A stretch of DNA of 24,485 nucleotides from positions 1 through 24,485 of the forward strand of contig JAIQCW010000110.1 in assembly GCA_020283715.1 (NCBI GenBank), written 5' to 3'. The notes beneath the pieces are model-generated. The model was not told where the DNA came from. It did no database searches and worked only from the letters and a program-made list of their open reading frames with translations. Positions 8,348 to 18,485 of this stretch are shown piece after piece. Positions within the stretch are counted from its first letter, which is position 1, and every line of letters starts with the position of its first letter. Origin of the DNA: Cytauxzoon felis. Taxonomy: Eukaryota; Apicomplexa; Aconoidasida; Piroplasmida; Theileriidae. Position numbers and translations under genes: made by a program.

Positions 8348-9400
8348 TTCAACCCATCTCTATATATTATATCATACACATTACAAATAATAACTTTACA
8401 TTCAATAAATTATATAAAATACTTTATAAATGAAACTAATATACATCTTTTTAAAATATAACACTAATCTATTCTATACATTCAAAATATGAACAGGTTT
8501 ATCATAAATGTATAAATAGATTTATTTTAATCCATAATAGACAAATCAATACAAATATATAAATAAATTATTAATTACATATAAATAAACATAATCTACC
8601 CAGAGAATTCTACTCCATTGTGCAATTCATTTCAAACCACACAATATACTACAGGACAACAGATATGTTGTATATTCTGAAATCATAATCGAATCTATTT
8701 TATTGAAATAATAACTTATAGATACTTTCAATTTAATTTAAATGAGATCAAGTTGATTTTTTTCCGAAAAAGCAGTTACATCATGTAGTGGGTACAATTC
8801 CACCGGTACAGAGTATAAATACCACGGAATCTATTCTAGCAGTGATATAAATAGACTAACTTTTATTAAATTCTGTAAATTTCAAAGTGATTTATTAAAT
8901 GTGTGAATTTAAGAGTGCGATTATCGTGTTATTGAAGTGATTTGAAGTACTTCTATTGAATTTCATATAATATACAACTTAATATTTAATGAATTATTAA
9001 TATAATTATAGGGTTCTAACTACAACATATAATTTTAAATTTGTATGTGAATTCATCAACCAACACTAACTTCTGTATTACACATGTAATGTCTAATGAT
9101 GATATCGAGATTAATATATATAATAGAACATATATAATGGTACATATTAATTTAATTTCTCCATATTTCATATAAATTATACATGTTTATACTCCCCACA
9201 CATAAGATGTTAATTTCAAGACGGTAATTATAGACAGGGTATGGAATTTTGTGAATTGATCTCTATTTAATTTCAAGTATGATAAATTATATATATTTGT
9301 AAGTATTAATATGTTACCATCTCAATAAATTTCTATCGTCAATGTTCAGTGTGTAGATTATGTACTTTTTAAATTTAATGTTTCCTGTATATAAAATAAA
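8348..9400. other. 1.05-kb divergent intergenic region
   Basis: AT-rich sequence between two divergently transcribed genes (minus start at 8347, ASF1 start at 9401), so it should carry both promoters. A slightly more GC-rich island with a TATAAATA-like element lies near 8812-8825. No ORF, structured RNA or repeat module is visible. Confidence 0.6.
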
Positions 9401-10308
9401 ATGGCCCTAATAAATGTGACAAATATTAAAGTTGGCGATAATTGTTGCCCAATTACTAATCCATTATCATTTCAAATAGAATTCGAATGTCTAGAAGATC
9501 TTAAACATGATGTCGAATGGAAGGTGATTTATGTCACCTCTGATGGATCCGGCTATCAACAAACCTCAGATGATAACGTTGAATATCTCAAATCCGATAC
9601 CGAAGGTGAAATCGTACTAGACGCCGTTTGTCTCGGGCCCATTTGTAGAGGAATACTTGAATTCGAATTCTGCGTCAACCCTCCAGATTACAAAAGAGTA
9701 AGTTTTGTCAAAGAGTTACATTGAATGAGGTTATATCCACTCCCACGAGGTACAATCACTATCTTCTAGTCTTCCAGTCGCCGTTCCACCCGAGGTCCAA
9801 TCCAACTCTTTTCCCACTGCCGTGGTGGCTTCTTCCAATTACCTATCTCTAAAGAGTATAGCCACTCCCAGAGATCGTGGCGGTGAGAGGTTCGTTGTTT
9901 TCTAGTGGATTCATTGGGGGAACTATGTATGGTAGACGTAATATATGATTATTATAGTTGAATCAGAATAGTATATTGGGTATGCAAGCAATATTGGTGA
10001 CGGCGAGTTATTGTGAAAAGGAATTTATAAGGATAGGTTATTATACGAATAATACATATGATGATGAATTATTGAGAGAGAATCCACCGGATCCTCCTGT
10101 GTTATCTAAAATGGTAAGGTGTATAATCGAACAACCACGTGTTACAAGATTCCCAATACGATGGGATTCAACAGAATTTAATATTGAAGGTGATAATATG
10201 AATTTAATTAATGACGATGGTACAACAACATCTGAAGATGAATTAAAAGAGACTAATGATATAATTAGTAATAGCACACACGACACCACTTCACCCAAAT
10301 GTGATTAA
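9401..10308 (+). CDS. ASF1: histone chaperone ASF1
   Basis: ASF1 binds the H3-H4 dimer and passes it to other chaperones during nucleosome assembly. Exon 1 (9401-9697) encodes the first part of the immunoglobulin-like core, including FQIEFECLEDLKHDVEWKV. Exon 2 encodes EFIRIGYYTNN, the LRENPP motif and PRVTRFPIRWD, all hallmarks of the family. An acidic Asp/Thr/Ser tail follows, as is common in ASF1. The donor is GTAAGT at 9698. The acceptor is CAG before 9967 (212 aa) or TAG before 9958 (215 aa); both keep phase 0. The intron is about 260-270 bp and holds a full repeat block (about 9725-9895). The sequence reads as an intact single-copy gene. Confidence 0.95.
9725..9895 (+). repeat. palindromic module block 9 (ASF1 intron)
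   Basis: Modules here are in the opposite orientation to those in the giant gene (ATCTCTAAAGAGTATAGCC, then CCACTCCCAGAGATCGTGG). Confidence 0.85.
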
Positions 10309-10366
10309 TAATCTCTCATTCAATACATTTATACCATATATCACTCTAGTAGATTTTACGATTGAT

Positions 10367-11090
10367 ATGTCCACCGAAAGTATTATTCCACGTGAAGTTA
10401 CAGCCTTATTTTCCATTGCATGGAGCTTCCTTATTAGTTGTCCCTCCGCTTCACGTAGATCAGCTACGGGTCCACTTGAGGTCCAATTTACTAGACCCTA
10501 GGCCTGTTCTTCCGGGTAGACATTGTACCGAGGATGATCTACGAGAATCCGGGGGAAGTAAATAGGAAGGCCACCACGGCTAGTGGCAACGAGAGGTTGA
10601 AGTGGAATGAGGAATAGTACTAGACCTCAAGTGGAGAAACTGTTTGTGAACTTCCTCTTTATCTTCTCCATCTCTTGACTTGGCACACCCACATGCTGTA
10701 AGTGCTTTAGTAGATTTGGAAGCACTTCATAAGGATTTTTGCCATCATGTTGTAGTACTCCCAGGCCATGCCCTTAAACATTTGAGTGTTAGTGGTGTTG
10801 CACTATGGGATGCCCCAGTAGGTCTTCACGTTGCTGAAGTATTCTTTGGTGGATTCCACGGATTCTTCTTGGCCAAAGTTTTATTCGTTGATGGATCAGC
10901 ACTTCACTTAAGACTAGGATTCTTGTATGAAGAATTACCTGCTCACTTCTTTGACACTGCTCTTGTTGGTCTTAAGACAGGTGTTGCTCACCCATGCAAG
11001 CACTTGTTCTCTGATTTAGCATCCAGTGGATTCTTCGCTAAAGAAGGTGCATGGAAACACGCTGCTGCCGCCAAAGCTGGCGTAGCATAA
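10367..11090 (+). CDS. hypothetical Ala/His/Leu-rich protein (proposed two-exon model)
   Basis: A stop-free frame from 10650 to 11090 has strong coding character: many GCT, GTT, GGT and CAC codons, and higher GC than its neighbours. All reverse frames are broken. It contains no ATG, so it must be a downstream exon. A model that keeps phase has a 13-nt first exon (10367-10379, MSTE) with donor GTATTA at 10380 and acceptor TTTAG (10710) or TAG (10713) after a pyrimidine-rich tract, giving about 129-130 aa. The intron would carry the repeat block at about 10385-10640, as in neighbouring genes. The protein has blocks such as HKDFCHHVVVLPGHALKHLS and a tail WKHAAAAKAGVA. It has no signal peptide and no family I recognise. 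The exon is well supported; the tiny first exon is a guess. Confidence 0.5.
10385..10640 (+). repeat. palindromic module block 10 (probable intron)
   Basis: Diverged modules, including the CCATTGCATGGAGC palindrome that recurs near 14540, 15876 and (reversed) 23110. Lies in the proposed intron of the Ala/His-rich gene. Confidence 0.75.
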
Positions 11091-11204
11091 ATGAATAGTG
11101 GAAAATAATTGATTTTATATTCCTCTATTCCATTTTATGTTCCCATATCTATTTATTAATGGGTCTTGACGTTACATATATATCGATTATTGTTCGGTTA
11201 TGTC

Positions 11205-11350
11205 CACTTGAGAAACAGTAACTACCTTAACCTGCAACCTCCCGCTGTCCTGCCGTTAGCTCCTCTATTTACCTATCCCTAAAGAGTAGAGCCACTCCCA
11301 GAGATCGTGGCGGAAGTGAGGGTGTGGATTGGACCTCGAGTAGAGGACCT
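11205..11350 (+). repeat. palindromic module block 11 (between convergent genes)
   Basis: Has CCTATCCCTAAAGAGTAGAGC and the CCACTCCCAGAGATCGTGG module. It occupies the 330-bp gap between the Ala/His-rich gene and HCCS. Confidence 0.8.
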
Positions 11351-11420
11351 TCGGTATTCAACGGTTCATTTAATTAGTGATCCATTGGATGGCTAGTATG
11401 TATTAAAAGTGTGAATATGA

Positions 11421-13011
11421 TTAGTTGTTGCGATATAGTAGTTTATAGAATGGAAATCTTATACGATCATAAAGGTTTGAGAGGTTATCGATTGCCGGTC
11501 TTGCATCGATATGTATTTGTAGATTATCTTTTGCATCTGGATCATCATAATAATCAATTATATAACGAACATTTTTCCCACAACGATTAATTAACCAATC
11601 ATGACGATCAAATGGCTTATCGAAACTGAAAAATTGTTAAATTTATGGGGTTTATGGTGCAAAAATCAAAAGGTACCCTACATACCGAGTAAATAATTTA
11701 TATAATATTGATTTTGGTGATGGTGTATTATATCTTCCGACAAATCTCCTCAATTCCGGTGTTGAGCATGAGCTGAATAAATTATTATTAAAGAGTGTAT
11801 AATGAAATAAATGGTGAAGTGGGGGTAAATATCCGATAAATCGGGGGTAAGTGGAGTGAATATGTGAAAAAAATTAATTCTAGAAATCTGCCATGTCTGT
11901 CAACCTTGAGCATTTCCTTTTCAAAAAGAGTTTTAAGTTCAGCAGCAGTTAATGTATTATCCTTTTCTCTTATAAGTCTCCACCATACGAGACCTCTCGC
12001 ATAATATTTATGAGGTTTAGTACCAGGTCCAGATTCACTTGTTTGAAAATATACAAATAATGGCCTTGTAAGATCATCTGTCTTATAATACACATTAAAC
12101 TCTGAAACACCTGAAATAGTTGCAGGGAAACCTCTTATCTGAGTTCCGCCATGTCTAACCTTTTCTATAGTGAATCTAGCAGCAGAAGCACCTTGTTGAT
12201 GTTTATATCCGGTGTAACCATCAACTGTAACTGTAGCAGGTCCTACATTAATTCGTTTATCATTAACATCGACTAAACCATAATTTTCACTGTTCTTCTC
12301 CAATTGAATTTCCACCATATTACTAAGCTCATTGTTAATTACAGTACTAACAGCAGCTTCTTTAGCATCAGTAACCGGTGAGGTATTTTGCTTCTTCCAG
12401 TTATTATTGTTATTATAATAATAAATATAGTAATTTGAGTTCTTCCTCAATTTCAAAACCTCCTCATTAATACCTTTCTTATAATAATATAATTCTTTAA
12501 CACCAGTTTTCTCAGTGTCAAGAGCTTCACTTAGACCTCTAGTATTGTCAGCTTCAGGATCAGCATCTTCAATTGTACTCAAAACACTTCAATCAACCCA
12601 CTTCCATTTACATCATCAACTCCAACGTACCTTTTGTGCATTTTCTCCCACTCGAGAATTTTCTTCCAGGACTGTTCATTAACGTCATTGTGTGCGTTAA
12701 CTGCATCTTCCATGTATTTTGGATCTTCGTAGGCTTCGTTTTTTATGATTAGAGCGTTATAAAACTGCATTGGTGATGGGTATACCCAGTCTGAATATTG
12801 ATTTGAATAAATTAAAATTCAACAAACTAGATTTATAACCAGCTCTAGGAATTGAAGAAACTTTCCTAGATGTATTTAATTTCACATCATTTATAGGTTC
12901 ATTTGGTAATATAGGCATATTATTATCCTCATTTACCCTCATTGGACAAAAATCAACAGTCCCGTGAGTATTATCATTACTTTTAAAGTAATTTAAGAAA
13001 TTATCCATCAT
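11421..13011 (-). CDS. HCCS: cytochrome c haem lyase (holocytochrome c synthase)
   Basis: HCCS attaches haem to apocytochrome c in the mitochondrial intermembrane space. Exons: 13011-12840, 12790-12631, 11772-11686, 11625-11421 (624 nt, 207 aa). Exon 1 carries the CP motif (FCPMRVNEDNNMPILPNE) and SRKVSSIPRA. Exon 2 carries WVYPSPMQFYNAL and VNEQSWKKILEWEKMH. Exon 3 carries LRRFVGRYNTPSP. Exon 4 carries PFDRHDWLINRCG, VRYIIDYY and DARPAIDNL, all family landmarks. Intron 1 (49 bp) and intron 3 (60 bp) are typical. Intron 2 is 858 bp (12630-11773; donor AAAAG/GTACGT, acceptor TTTATTCAG) and contains a stop-free fragment of an unrelated lineage-specific protein. With that intron removed, the HCCS alignment (WEKMHKSSCSTPELRRF) is smooth. 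Confidence 0.93.
11788..12590 (-). pseudogene. lineage-specific (T. equi-type) domain protein fragment nested in an HCCS intron
   Basis: A 264-codon stop-free frame, entirely inside HCCS intron 2 and on the same strand. It begins after a stop and has no ATG for about 87 codons. It reads like the middle of a tandem-domain protein. The tail of one unit (YYIYYYNNNNNWKK...) is followed by a second unit with TVDGYTGYKHQQG, FTIEKVRHGGTQIRGFP, FNVYYKTDDLTRPLFVYFQT and AELKTLFEKEM. This layout resembles large hypothetical protein families that I recall from the T. equi genome (FAINT-like secreted repeats). It has no signal peptide and its ends do not match any splice site that would join it to HCCS in frame. 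It could be a gene fragment copied into the intron, a retained alternative exon, or part of a nested gene whose start I cannot find. Confidence 0.6.
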
Positions 13012-13247
13012 TTAAAGGGGAATGGGTTAAATTTACAGAGTAAAGAGAAGTGTAAGGGGGTCGAAGTATGGAGGAGGGCGGCTACAGCGCAACGGCTACA
13101 TGGCGGTGGAAGTTATTTAAAATTTTATATTAAAAAAATGAAACCCCAATGAAGTTATTATAATTACTTATTTTAATTTTAGGAAGTGCTTTACTTCACT
13201 TTACTAAATTCATTTCCGCGCGTCACATCCTTTAGATCTTCGTCCAG
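13012..13247. promoter_or_regulatory. 236-bp divergent promoter between HCCS and ISY1
   Basis: The two start codons (13011 minus and 13248 plus) face away from each other, so both promoters must lie here. It has a GC-richer half next to HCCS (about 13060-13110), an AT-rich middle, and a GC-richer CCGCGCGTCAC stretch near 13216. No palindromic modules are present, unlike most other gaps. Confidence 0.5.
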
Positions 13248-13871
13248 ATGGCTCGGAATTCGGAGAAAGCGAATGCCATGTTGAACAAATGGCTCAGGAT
13301 AAAGAGCGGTGTATCATCAGATAATTATTTGGCTCGTAGACCCCGTCATACATCCGAGGTTGATACTGTAAAGGCGGCTGAGCATTGGCGTAGTTTGATA
13401 ATAAAGGATATAATGATATCAATATCGAGGATACAGAATGCTAGTTTGGGTGAATTTGCTATAAGGGATTTGAATGATGAGATTAATAGATTAATTGGTA
13501 TACGTAAGAAATGGGATGATCGTATTGTGGATTTAGGTGGTCCAGACTATAGGGCTTTATCTTCATCTATAGAAAATGCACATGGAATGGAATTGAAGGT
13601 TGGTGGAGCTGGCTATAAATACTTTGGTGCAGCAAGGAATCTTCCAGGTGTACGAGAATTATTTGAGAAACAAGAGAATGAACCTGAAGTTAAAGAGATT
13701 TATACTAGTAGGGCTGAATTATATAAAAAGATTACTCCAGATTATTATGGATTCTTAGATGAAGATAATGATCCTACACTTGTACTAGAAGAATTGAAAC
13801 GTGAAGATGAGTTAAGGAGGCAGAAGATTGAATTTCAAGAAGATAAACGATCTACTCATTTAATTTCTTGA
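13248..13871 (+). CDS. ISY1: pre-mRNA splicing factor ISY1
   Basis: ISY1 belongs to the Prp19-associated (NTC) complex that sits in the active spliceosome. The intronless 207-aa ORF starts [17 protein letters not shown], like the family's MARN-EKA start. It contains the diagnostic core [47 protein letters not shown] and [10 protein letters not shown]. It is shorter than animal ISY1 (about 285 aa) because the acidic C-terminal extension is reduced to a short charged tail. It is the only clear housekeeping gene here of more than 100 codons with a single exon. Confidence 0.95.
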   Translation: MARNSEKANAMLNKWLRIKSGVSSDNYLARRPRHTSEVDTVKAAEHWRSLIIKDIMISISRIQNASLGEFAIRDLNDEINRLIGIRKKWDDRIVDLGGPDYRALSSSIENAHGMELKVGGAGYKYFGAARNLPGVRELFEKQENEPEVKEIYTSRAELYKKITPDYYGFLDEDNDPTLVLEELKREDELRRQKIEFQEDKRSTHLIS

Positions 13872-13975
13872 TCCTATTCTTTATATCTCACATTCACTAT
13901 AATCTCTTTACACTCTCTCATTATTTTGATACTTATAGTTTTTTAAAAATCCATCTTACATATTATTCATAAAAG

Positions 13976-15529
13976 TTAGAATTGTTTAAGATTATAAAGG
14001 CCGGGGTGTAAGTGTGTATGTGTGTTTTTAATTTTATTTAAAATTCCTTCATCATACCATGGACCTAATTGGCTTGTTTGCCACGTCTCATCAGAACATG
14101 TACCACCCAGAAATTCTGGTAATTGATCAGCATCAACAAGTTCCAATAATCGCTCTTTAGATTGAGTCTTGGATGATATAACAGTAATCTTACCCAATGT
14201 CTTCTTATCAACAAGTGTAGATATTATTGACCATAATGCAGAAAATATCTTAGGAGTATTAACAAAAAATAATTTACCCAATAATTCAGGATAAAAATCC
14301 TGTGTCACATGTGACATTGCCGATAAAAATGACTTGAATTTCGGTGTTATATGAGTTATCGAAAACCCCCTCAAATCAACAATCGATAATAATTGCTCTA
14401 CACAACGGCCCGAACTCAAACTCGCACATGGTAACATCAAATTCACCACTAATATAATATATTTAAATCAAATAAGACATAACTGAGGTGATATCCACTC
14501 GAAGTCCAATCAACTTCCTTATATTACATCCTTCTTTTCCATTGCATGGAGCTCTTCTAATTACCTATCTCTAAAGAGTAGAGCCAGTCCCAGAGATCGT
14601 AGCGATAAATCCGTAGCTGATCTCAGGGAAGCGGAGGAGGTAAATAAAGGAAGCTGTCTGCAGAACTGACCTCAGGTGGAGATGTGAGGGTAACTTTCGT
14701 TATACAACGATTTCTCATTAAATCGATATATAAACGTACTGAATTCATATCTTTGTACATAGTATTGTGTTAATTGATCGGTTGTAAGTGTTTGTAGTAA
14801 TTTTCCGGGATCTCCTAGGCCCATCCTTTCAATGTATATGGGTCTACCCATTTTATCTACACCGTGATATGCATGAGGAAATAATGTACGTATTGTATCT
14901 CTAACACTTGTCAAATCTACCTACAATATAGAATATGAAATCCATCAATTATTACGAAGGAGCTTGTGACTGATCCACCCGAGGACTTCATCCATATCTT
15001 CCACCTACGCCACGATCTCCGGGAGTGGCTCTACCCCTCAGGGATAGGTAATTAGAAGAGGCTCCACGCTTAGTGGGAACAGTGCTTGTAACCTAGGTGG
15101 AGTAGAGTAAAAAAGACGTAGAACAAATCCCTGGGTTTGGGTGAGAACATACATTTAGTAGATGATCGACATTCATGGTATTTCTCCAGGTAAAGTATTT
15201 ATTAAGCATGGCTGTAGTTTTTTTGATATCGAAATTTCGTGCTCTTAGGAATCTGGGTGTATATAATGGGAATTTTGGTTTAGAATTACCTTACAAAGAA
15301 TAAATCATGAAAGTGTAGTTCATATCCTGAGATTTGAACGGCGAAGATACTTTTAATTTCCCTTAATAATAATTTTTCTTCATCTGATAATGCTTGTACA
15401 AGACCTTCAAGTTCAAGGGGTGTCTATAATATAATTAATAATAATTGAAGTTTAATAATCAATACATACTAAATCTGTAGCGATATTTTTATGTTTCTTT
15501 TCATGACCCCAGCCCATTAAATGAACCAT
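13976..15529 (-). CDS. Sec14-like CRAL-TRIO lipid-transfer protein, five exons
   Basis: Likely a phosphatidylinositol/phosphatidylcholine exchange protein. Exons: 15529-15470, 15423-15290, 15252-15153, 14920-14740, 14448-13976 (948 nt, 315 aa). Exons 2-3 hold the CRAL-TRIO N-lobe ([11 protein letters not shown]). Exon 4 holds the lipid-binding start ([22 protein letters not shown]). Exon 5 holds [36 protein letters not shown] and the LPEFLGGTC motif typical of Sec14. Introns 1 and 2 are 46 and 37 bp. Introns 3 and 4 are 232 and 291 bp, and each contains one repeat block. All junctions use GT-AG and keep phase. The gene converges with ISY1, with 104 bp between the stops. Confidence 0.92.
14485..14685 (+). 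repeat. palindromic module block 12 (Sec14-like intron 4)
   Basis: Contains CCATTGCATGGAGC, CTCTAAAGAG and AGCTGATCTCAGGGAAGCGG units. Lies within the 291-bp intron. Confidence 0.85.
14970..15105 (+). repeat. palindromic module block 13 (Sec14-like intron 3)
   Basis: Contains CCACGATCTCCGGGAGTGG and a CCCCTCAGGG-type core. Lies within the 232-bp intron, and the orientation is opposite to block 12 in the same gene. Confidence 0.85.
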
Positions 15530-15834
15530 TTTATATTAAATATCAGTTAATTAATTAAATAAAACAATAAATAAATATTCCAATTATACATCTATATAAA
15601 TCCATCATCATAGACCCACCACCTATTTGTATAGACAAGTGGGTTAAAGCCTATTAATGCAAGGAGTCATTCAACTCTTATATACTCTAGTTATTAAATT
15701 AATTATGTTCACCTAAATCTCGTACTCAACAATAGTCAACTTCTGGAATCTATACGTTATTAACAGGACCTAAATCCACACATTCAATACTCCTATAACT
15801 AATACTATATACAATACCTTAGTTAACAAGATCC
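15530..15834. other. intergenic region upstream of the Sec14-like gene
   Basis: AT-rich, with a possible hairpin (ACCCAC ... GTGGGT) at about 15616-15655. I see no ORF and no tRNA fold. It should contain the Sec14-like gene's promoter. Confidence 0.4.
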
Positions 15835-16125
15835 GTTGTATAATAGAGATCATTTGAACTCCACCTTTCCTTCCCATTGCATGGACCCATATTATTTACT
15901 ACCCCTCGGATTCCCTGGGATCATCCTCGGTACGTCAACCCGAAGAACAGACATCAAGTGGAGTACCTGGAAGCAATCTACGGGAGATGGAAGGGGAATA
16001 AATGAAGGAAGCTGGCGGTAGGACAGTGATAAGGTTATAACCTCAAGTGGAACTGGAGTACCCGAGCTGATCCCAGGGAAGCGGAAGTAAATAGAGAAGG
16101 ATCCACTCAAGCGGAACGGTAACGA
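15835..16125 (+). repeat. palindromic module block 14 (intergenic)
   Basis: A diverged mosaic between the Sec14-like gene and U1, with CCATTGCATGGACC and GCTGATCCCAGGGAAGCGG units. Confidence 0.8.
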
Positions 16126-16197
16126 ACTCTATAATGAAAATAAAAAGTTAAATATATATAATCAAAATTATTGAGTGGAAGATTGAGTTTGATATAA

Positions 16198-16353
16198 TGT
16201 TGGCGACGAATCGCCGGGGTTTAAAAAATTATGCTGTTGGCACTTTCACATAGGAAAGCCCATAGTTCATTACAGTCAGCTGAGTGCAATGCTCTGCTCC
16301 GAATTACGACAGGGCGATGCTTGAGCCGCCCCGAGCGCCAGCCAGGTAAGTTT
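16198..16353 (-). ncRNA. U1: U1 spliceosomal snRNA
   Basis: U1 RNA pairs with 5' splice sites. On the minus strand the 5' end reads AAACTTACCTGGCTGGCGC, which contains the invariant ACUUACCUG that pairs with the 5' splice site (16351-16343). Next comes a loop-II CATTGCACTC, matching the U1A-binding loop. An Sm site follows (ATAATTTTTTAAA, near 16218-16231), and then a 3' terminal stem-loop, GGCGA-TTCG-TCGCC (16215-16202), with a stable UUCG tetraloop. The order and spacing match U1, at about 155 nt. The 5' boundary is fixed by the splice-site-pairing sequence; the 3' end is approximate. The many GTAAG/GTATG donors in this window fit this RNA. Confidence 0.93.
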
Positions 16354-16639
16354 AAATCATCACACTACAATACCTACCTAGTTACTTCTGGATAATATAC
16401 CGGGTGTGCACAACAGCCCCATAATAACATTATATATCTATACCTCCATCTAACGCACCTATACATACACATCATTACCCTGTTGATTATAAATTATTAA
16501 AATAATTAACATTGATCCAAGTTGTATATAAATTCAACAATATATACATCCGAAAGAACAAAGTGACTGGACCTGTCTTCCTAACAAGTCTCGTATACAA
16601 CATCCTATATTTTATACCACACCTTATCCTATTCCTTCT
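16354..16639. other. U1 upstream region
   Basis: Sequence upstream of the U1 gene (higher coordinates). It has a GTGTGCACA palindrome and TATATTATCC-like element near 16388-16411, about 40-55 bp from the U1 5' end, which could be promoter elements. No ORF is visible. Confidence 0.35.
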
Positions 16640-16795
16640 TTCCACCTGAGGTCCAATCCACCTCTCCTTCCAGGTTTCACTTGAGGTCCAATCACTATCC
16701 TCGCCACGATCTCCGGGAGTGGCTCTACCCTTCAGGGATAGGTAAATAAAAAAAGCCTACACGGCGAGTGGAGAAAACTAGGTTGGACCTACGGT
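16640..16795 (+). repeat. palindromic module block 15 (intergenic)
   Basis: Contains ACCTGAGGT, CCACGATCTCCGGGAGTGG and CCCTTCAGGG cores. Lies between U1 and the secreted-protein gene. Confidence 0.85.
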
Positions 16796-16977
16796 GTAGG
16801 CTAGTGTGAAAGAAGAAGTGAATCTTCTATCCAATAACTTCAACTGCACAATAGTGTACCGCAACCTTCTACTTGGTTACAATAACTAATGTGTAATTGA
16901 ACTATTATCAGTGTTAAAATATGTAATTTAAAATGTAAACGATATAGATACATGTACATATATAGTATGGAATGCGA

Positions 16978-17532
16978 TTAATCGTCATCATCATCGTGTT
17001 CACTGCTATCGTCCTCATCTAACAAATCTTTTTTGAGAATTTCCTCACTATTTTTGATTTTTTCTAGTAATCTTGTGATATTTTTAGATTCAACTTCAGT
17101 CCAAACACCTTCTACTTTAGCAAATCTTATGATCTTTGTTACACTAGCTTTGGATTTCTCATCTTTACCATTCTTGACTTTTTGCTTTACTGAACATATA
17201 GCAGTGGCCATTCTTGGGTCCTTCATTTCAGATGAATAATGAACCTTGATATACCTACAATTGAACTTATCCGGAACTTTCCATATTTCATTATCACCAT
17301 CTATTAAAGTTTGAAATTCATTAAGTTCCTTTGCTTGGATATTAATTATTTTCAAATTTGGAAATTTAGTTTCCTCCACTTCTATATCATCAGTATCCTT
17401 TGTTGAATTAATACATATTGTTATCCTTTTAATACTTCCTTGTTGTTTCTTTTGTTTAACACATTCGGCTTTATCCAATAATATCAACACTCCAGCTCCT
17501 ATACCAAAGAGAAGAGATGAAATAATATACAT
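16978..17532 (-). CDS. secreted or membrane-anchored acidic protein of unknown function
   Basis: An intronless 184-aa protein. Residues 1-24 (MYIISSLLFGIGAGVLILLD) are a signal peptide or N-terminal anchor. The middle is a probable beta-rich domain with FPNLKIINIQAKELNEF, DGDNEIWKVPDKFNCRYIKV and TKIIRFAKVEGVWTEVESK. This recalls lineage-specific exported proteins of T. equi, but I cannot name a family. The C terminus is a run of Asp/Glu/Ser (DEDDSSEHDDDDD). Coordinates begin at the only in-frame ATG that gives a signal sequence. It could act in the parasitophorous or host-cell compartment; this is inferred only from the signal peptide. Confidence 0.7.
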   Translation of the reverse strand: MYIISSLLFGIGAGVLILLDKAECVKQKKQQGSIKRITICINSTKDTDDIEVEETKFPNLKIINIQAKELNEFQTLIDGDNEIWKVPDKFNCRYIKVHYSSEMKDPRMATAICSVKQKVKNGKDEKSKASVTKIIRFAKVEGVWTEVESKNITRLLEKIKNSEEILKKDLLDEDDSSEHDDDDD

Positions 17533-18117
17533 GGACGCCTATGTGTATATGAAACACGTTATAATTTTAAATCTGTATTTGACATTATAAAACATTTATA
17601 ATGCGCTTATTAAACCATACCAATAGCGAATCTACAACAGTGGGGAATTTTAAATCATAGCAACTATAACTTTTTTATTAACAATCACCATTTAAACTTC
17701 AAATATAAACCATAAAATATAATTTCTAATTCATATCCAATAAATATTACCGAGTGCAATTTCAAATTATTAAAAATTGTTATGAAATTTTAATTAATTA
17801 TAATACAACAACAATACAAATCCTACACATTTATAATAATTACATAAATTATTAATAATAAATTAACATTTATAAATATGGATACATCATTTATATTAAT
17901 TATAATTATTGACATCTTCACATTTATATTAGACAATTGTCTACCATATGTGCCAATTACCAATCCTACAATATAAATTCATTATACCTCCACCATCATC
18001 ACCTAAATTTAATATTCATACATAAATAGTTTGTAATACTCAACGTTTATATAATAAACAAACTAACATATTGAATTAAGTGTTATATATTATAATAATT
18101 ACTATCAACTGTATTAC
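17533..18117. other. AT-rich intergenic region
   Basis: Very AT-rich, with no convincing ORF, repeat module or RNA structure. It is presumably the promoter of the secreted protein gene at 17532. Confidence 0.5.
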
Positions 18118-18390
18118 ATGTCCACATGAAGTCCAATCCTACTATCCATTCCACCTGTCGTTGTCTTGCAGACAGCTCTTCTAATTACACATCTCTAAAG
18201 AGTAAAGCCATTCCCGGAGATCGTGGCTGAAGTGTAGTTAGCATTGGACCCATGTGGAGACCTCAAGTAGAATACCCGCAGCTGATTCAGGGAAGCGGAG
18301 GGGGAAGTAATTAGAGAAGCTGTCTGCAGGACGAAGAAAATATGAAGTGGAATTAGTGATTGGACTTCATGTGAAGAAGCCAGTGGCAGG
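18118..18390 (+). repeat. palindromic module block 16, nested inverted repeat (intergenic)
   Basis: The outer pair is CACATGAAGTCCAATC near 18124-18139 and its exact reverse complement near 18358-18373. Inside lies GTCTTGCAGACAGCTC..., paired with a reversed copy near 18302-18331. The module order is mirrored around the centre. Confidence 0.85.
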
Positions 18391-18485
18391 ATTTCCAATT
18401 GTTTAGCACATTAATTTGATGTTTTCAAGCATTCATTAGCAAATATTTAAGCTGTATATAATAATGCAATAAATATTATATATAA

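Noticed and set aside
11788..12582. A stand-alone 264-aa gene
   Set aside because: There is no ATG start, and it lies inside an HCCS intron whose flanking exons align smoothly; treated as a nested fragment.
15600..15700. A tRNA or other structured RNA
   Set aside because: Only one weak stem (ACCCAC/GTGGGT) is present; there are no T-arm or anticodon features.
16270..16320. Possible SRP RNA helix 8 (GTCG...CGGAGCAG on the minus strand)
   Set aside because: The surrounding sequence fits U1 snRNA from end to end (ACUUACCUG 5' end, U1A loop, Sm site), so the SRP-like string is coincidental.
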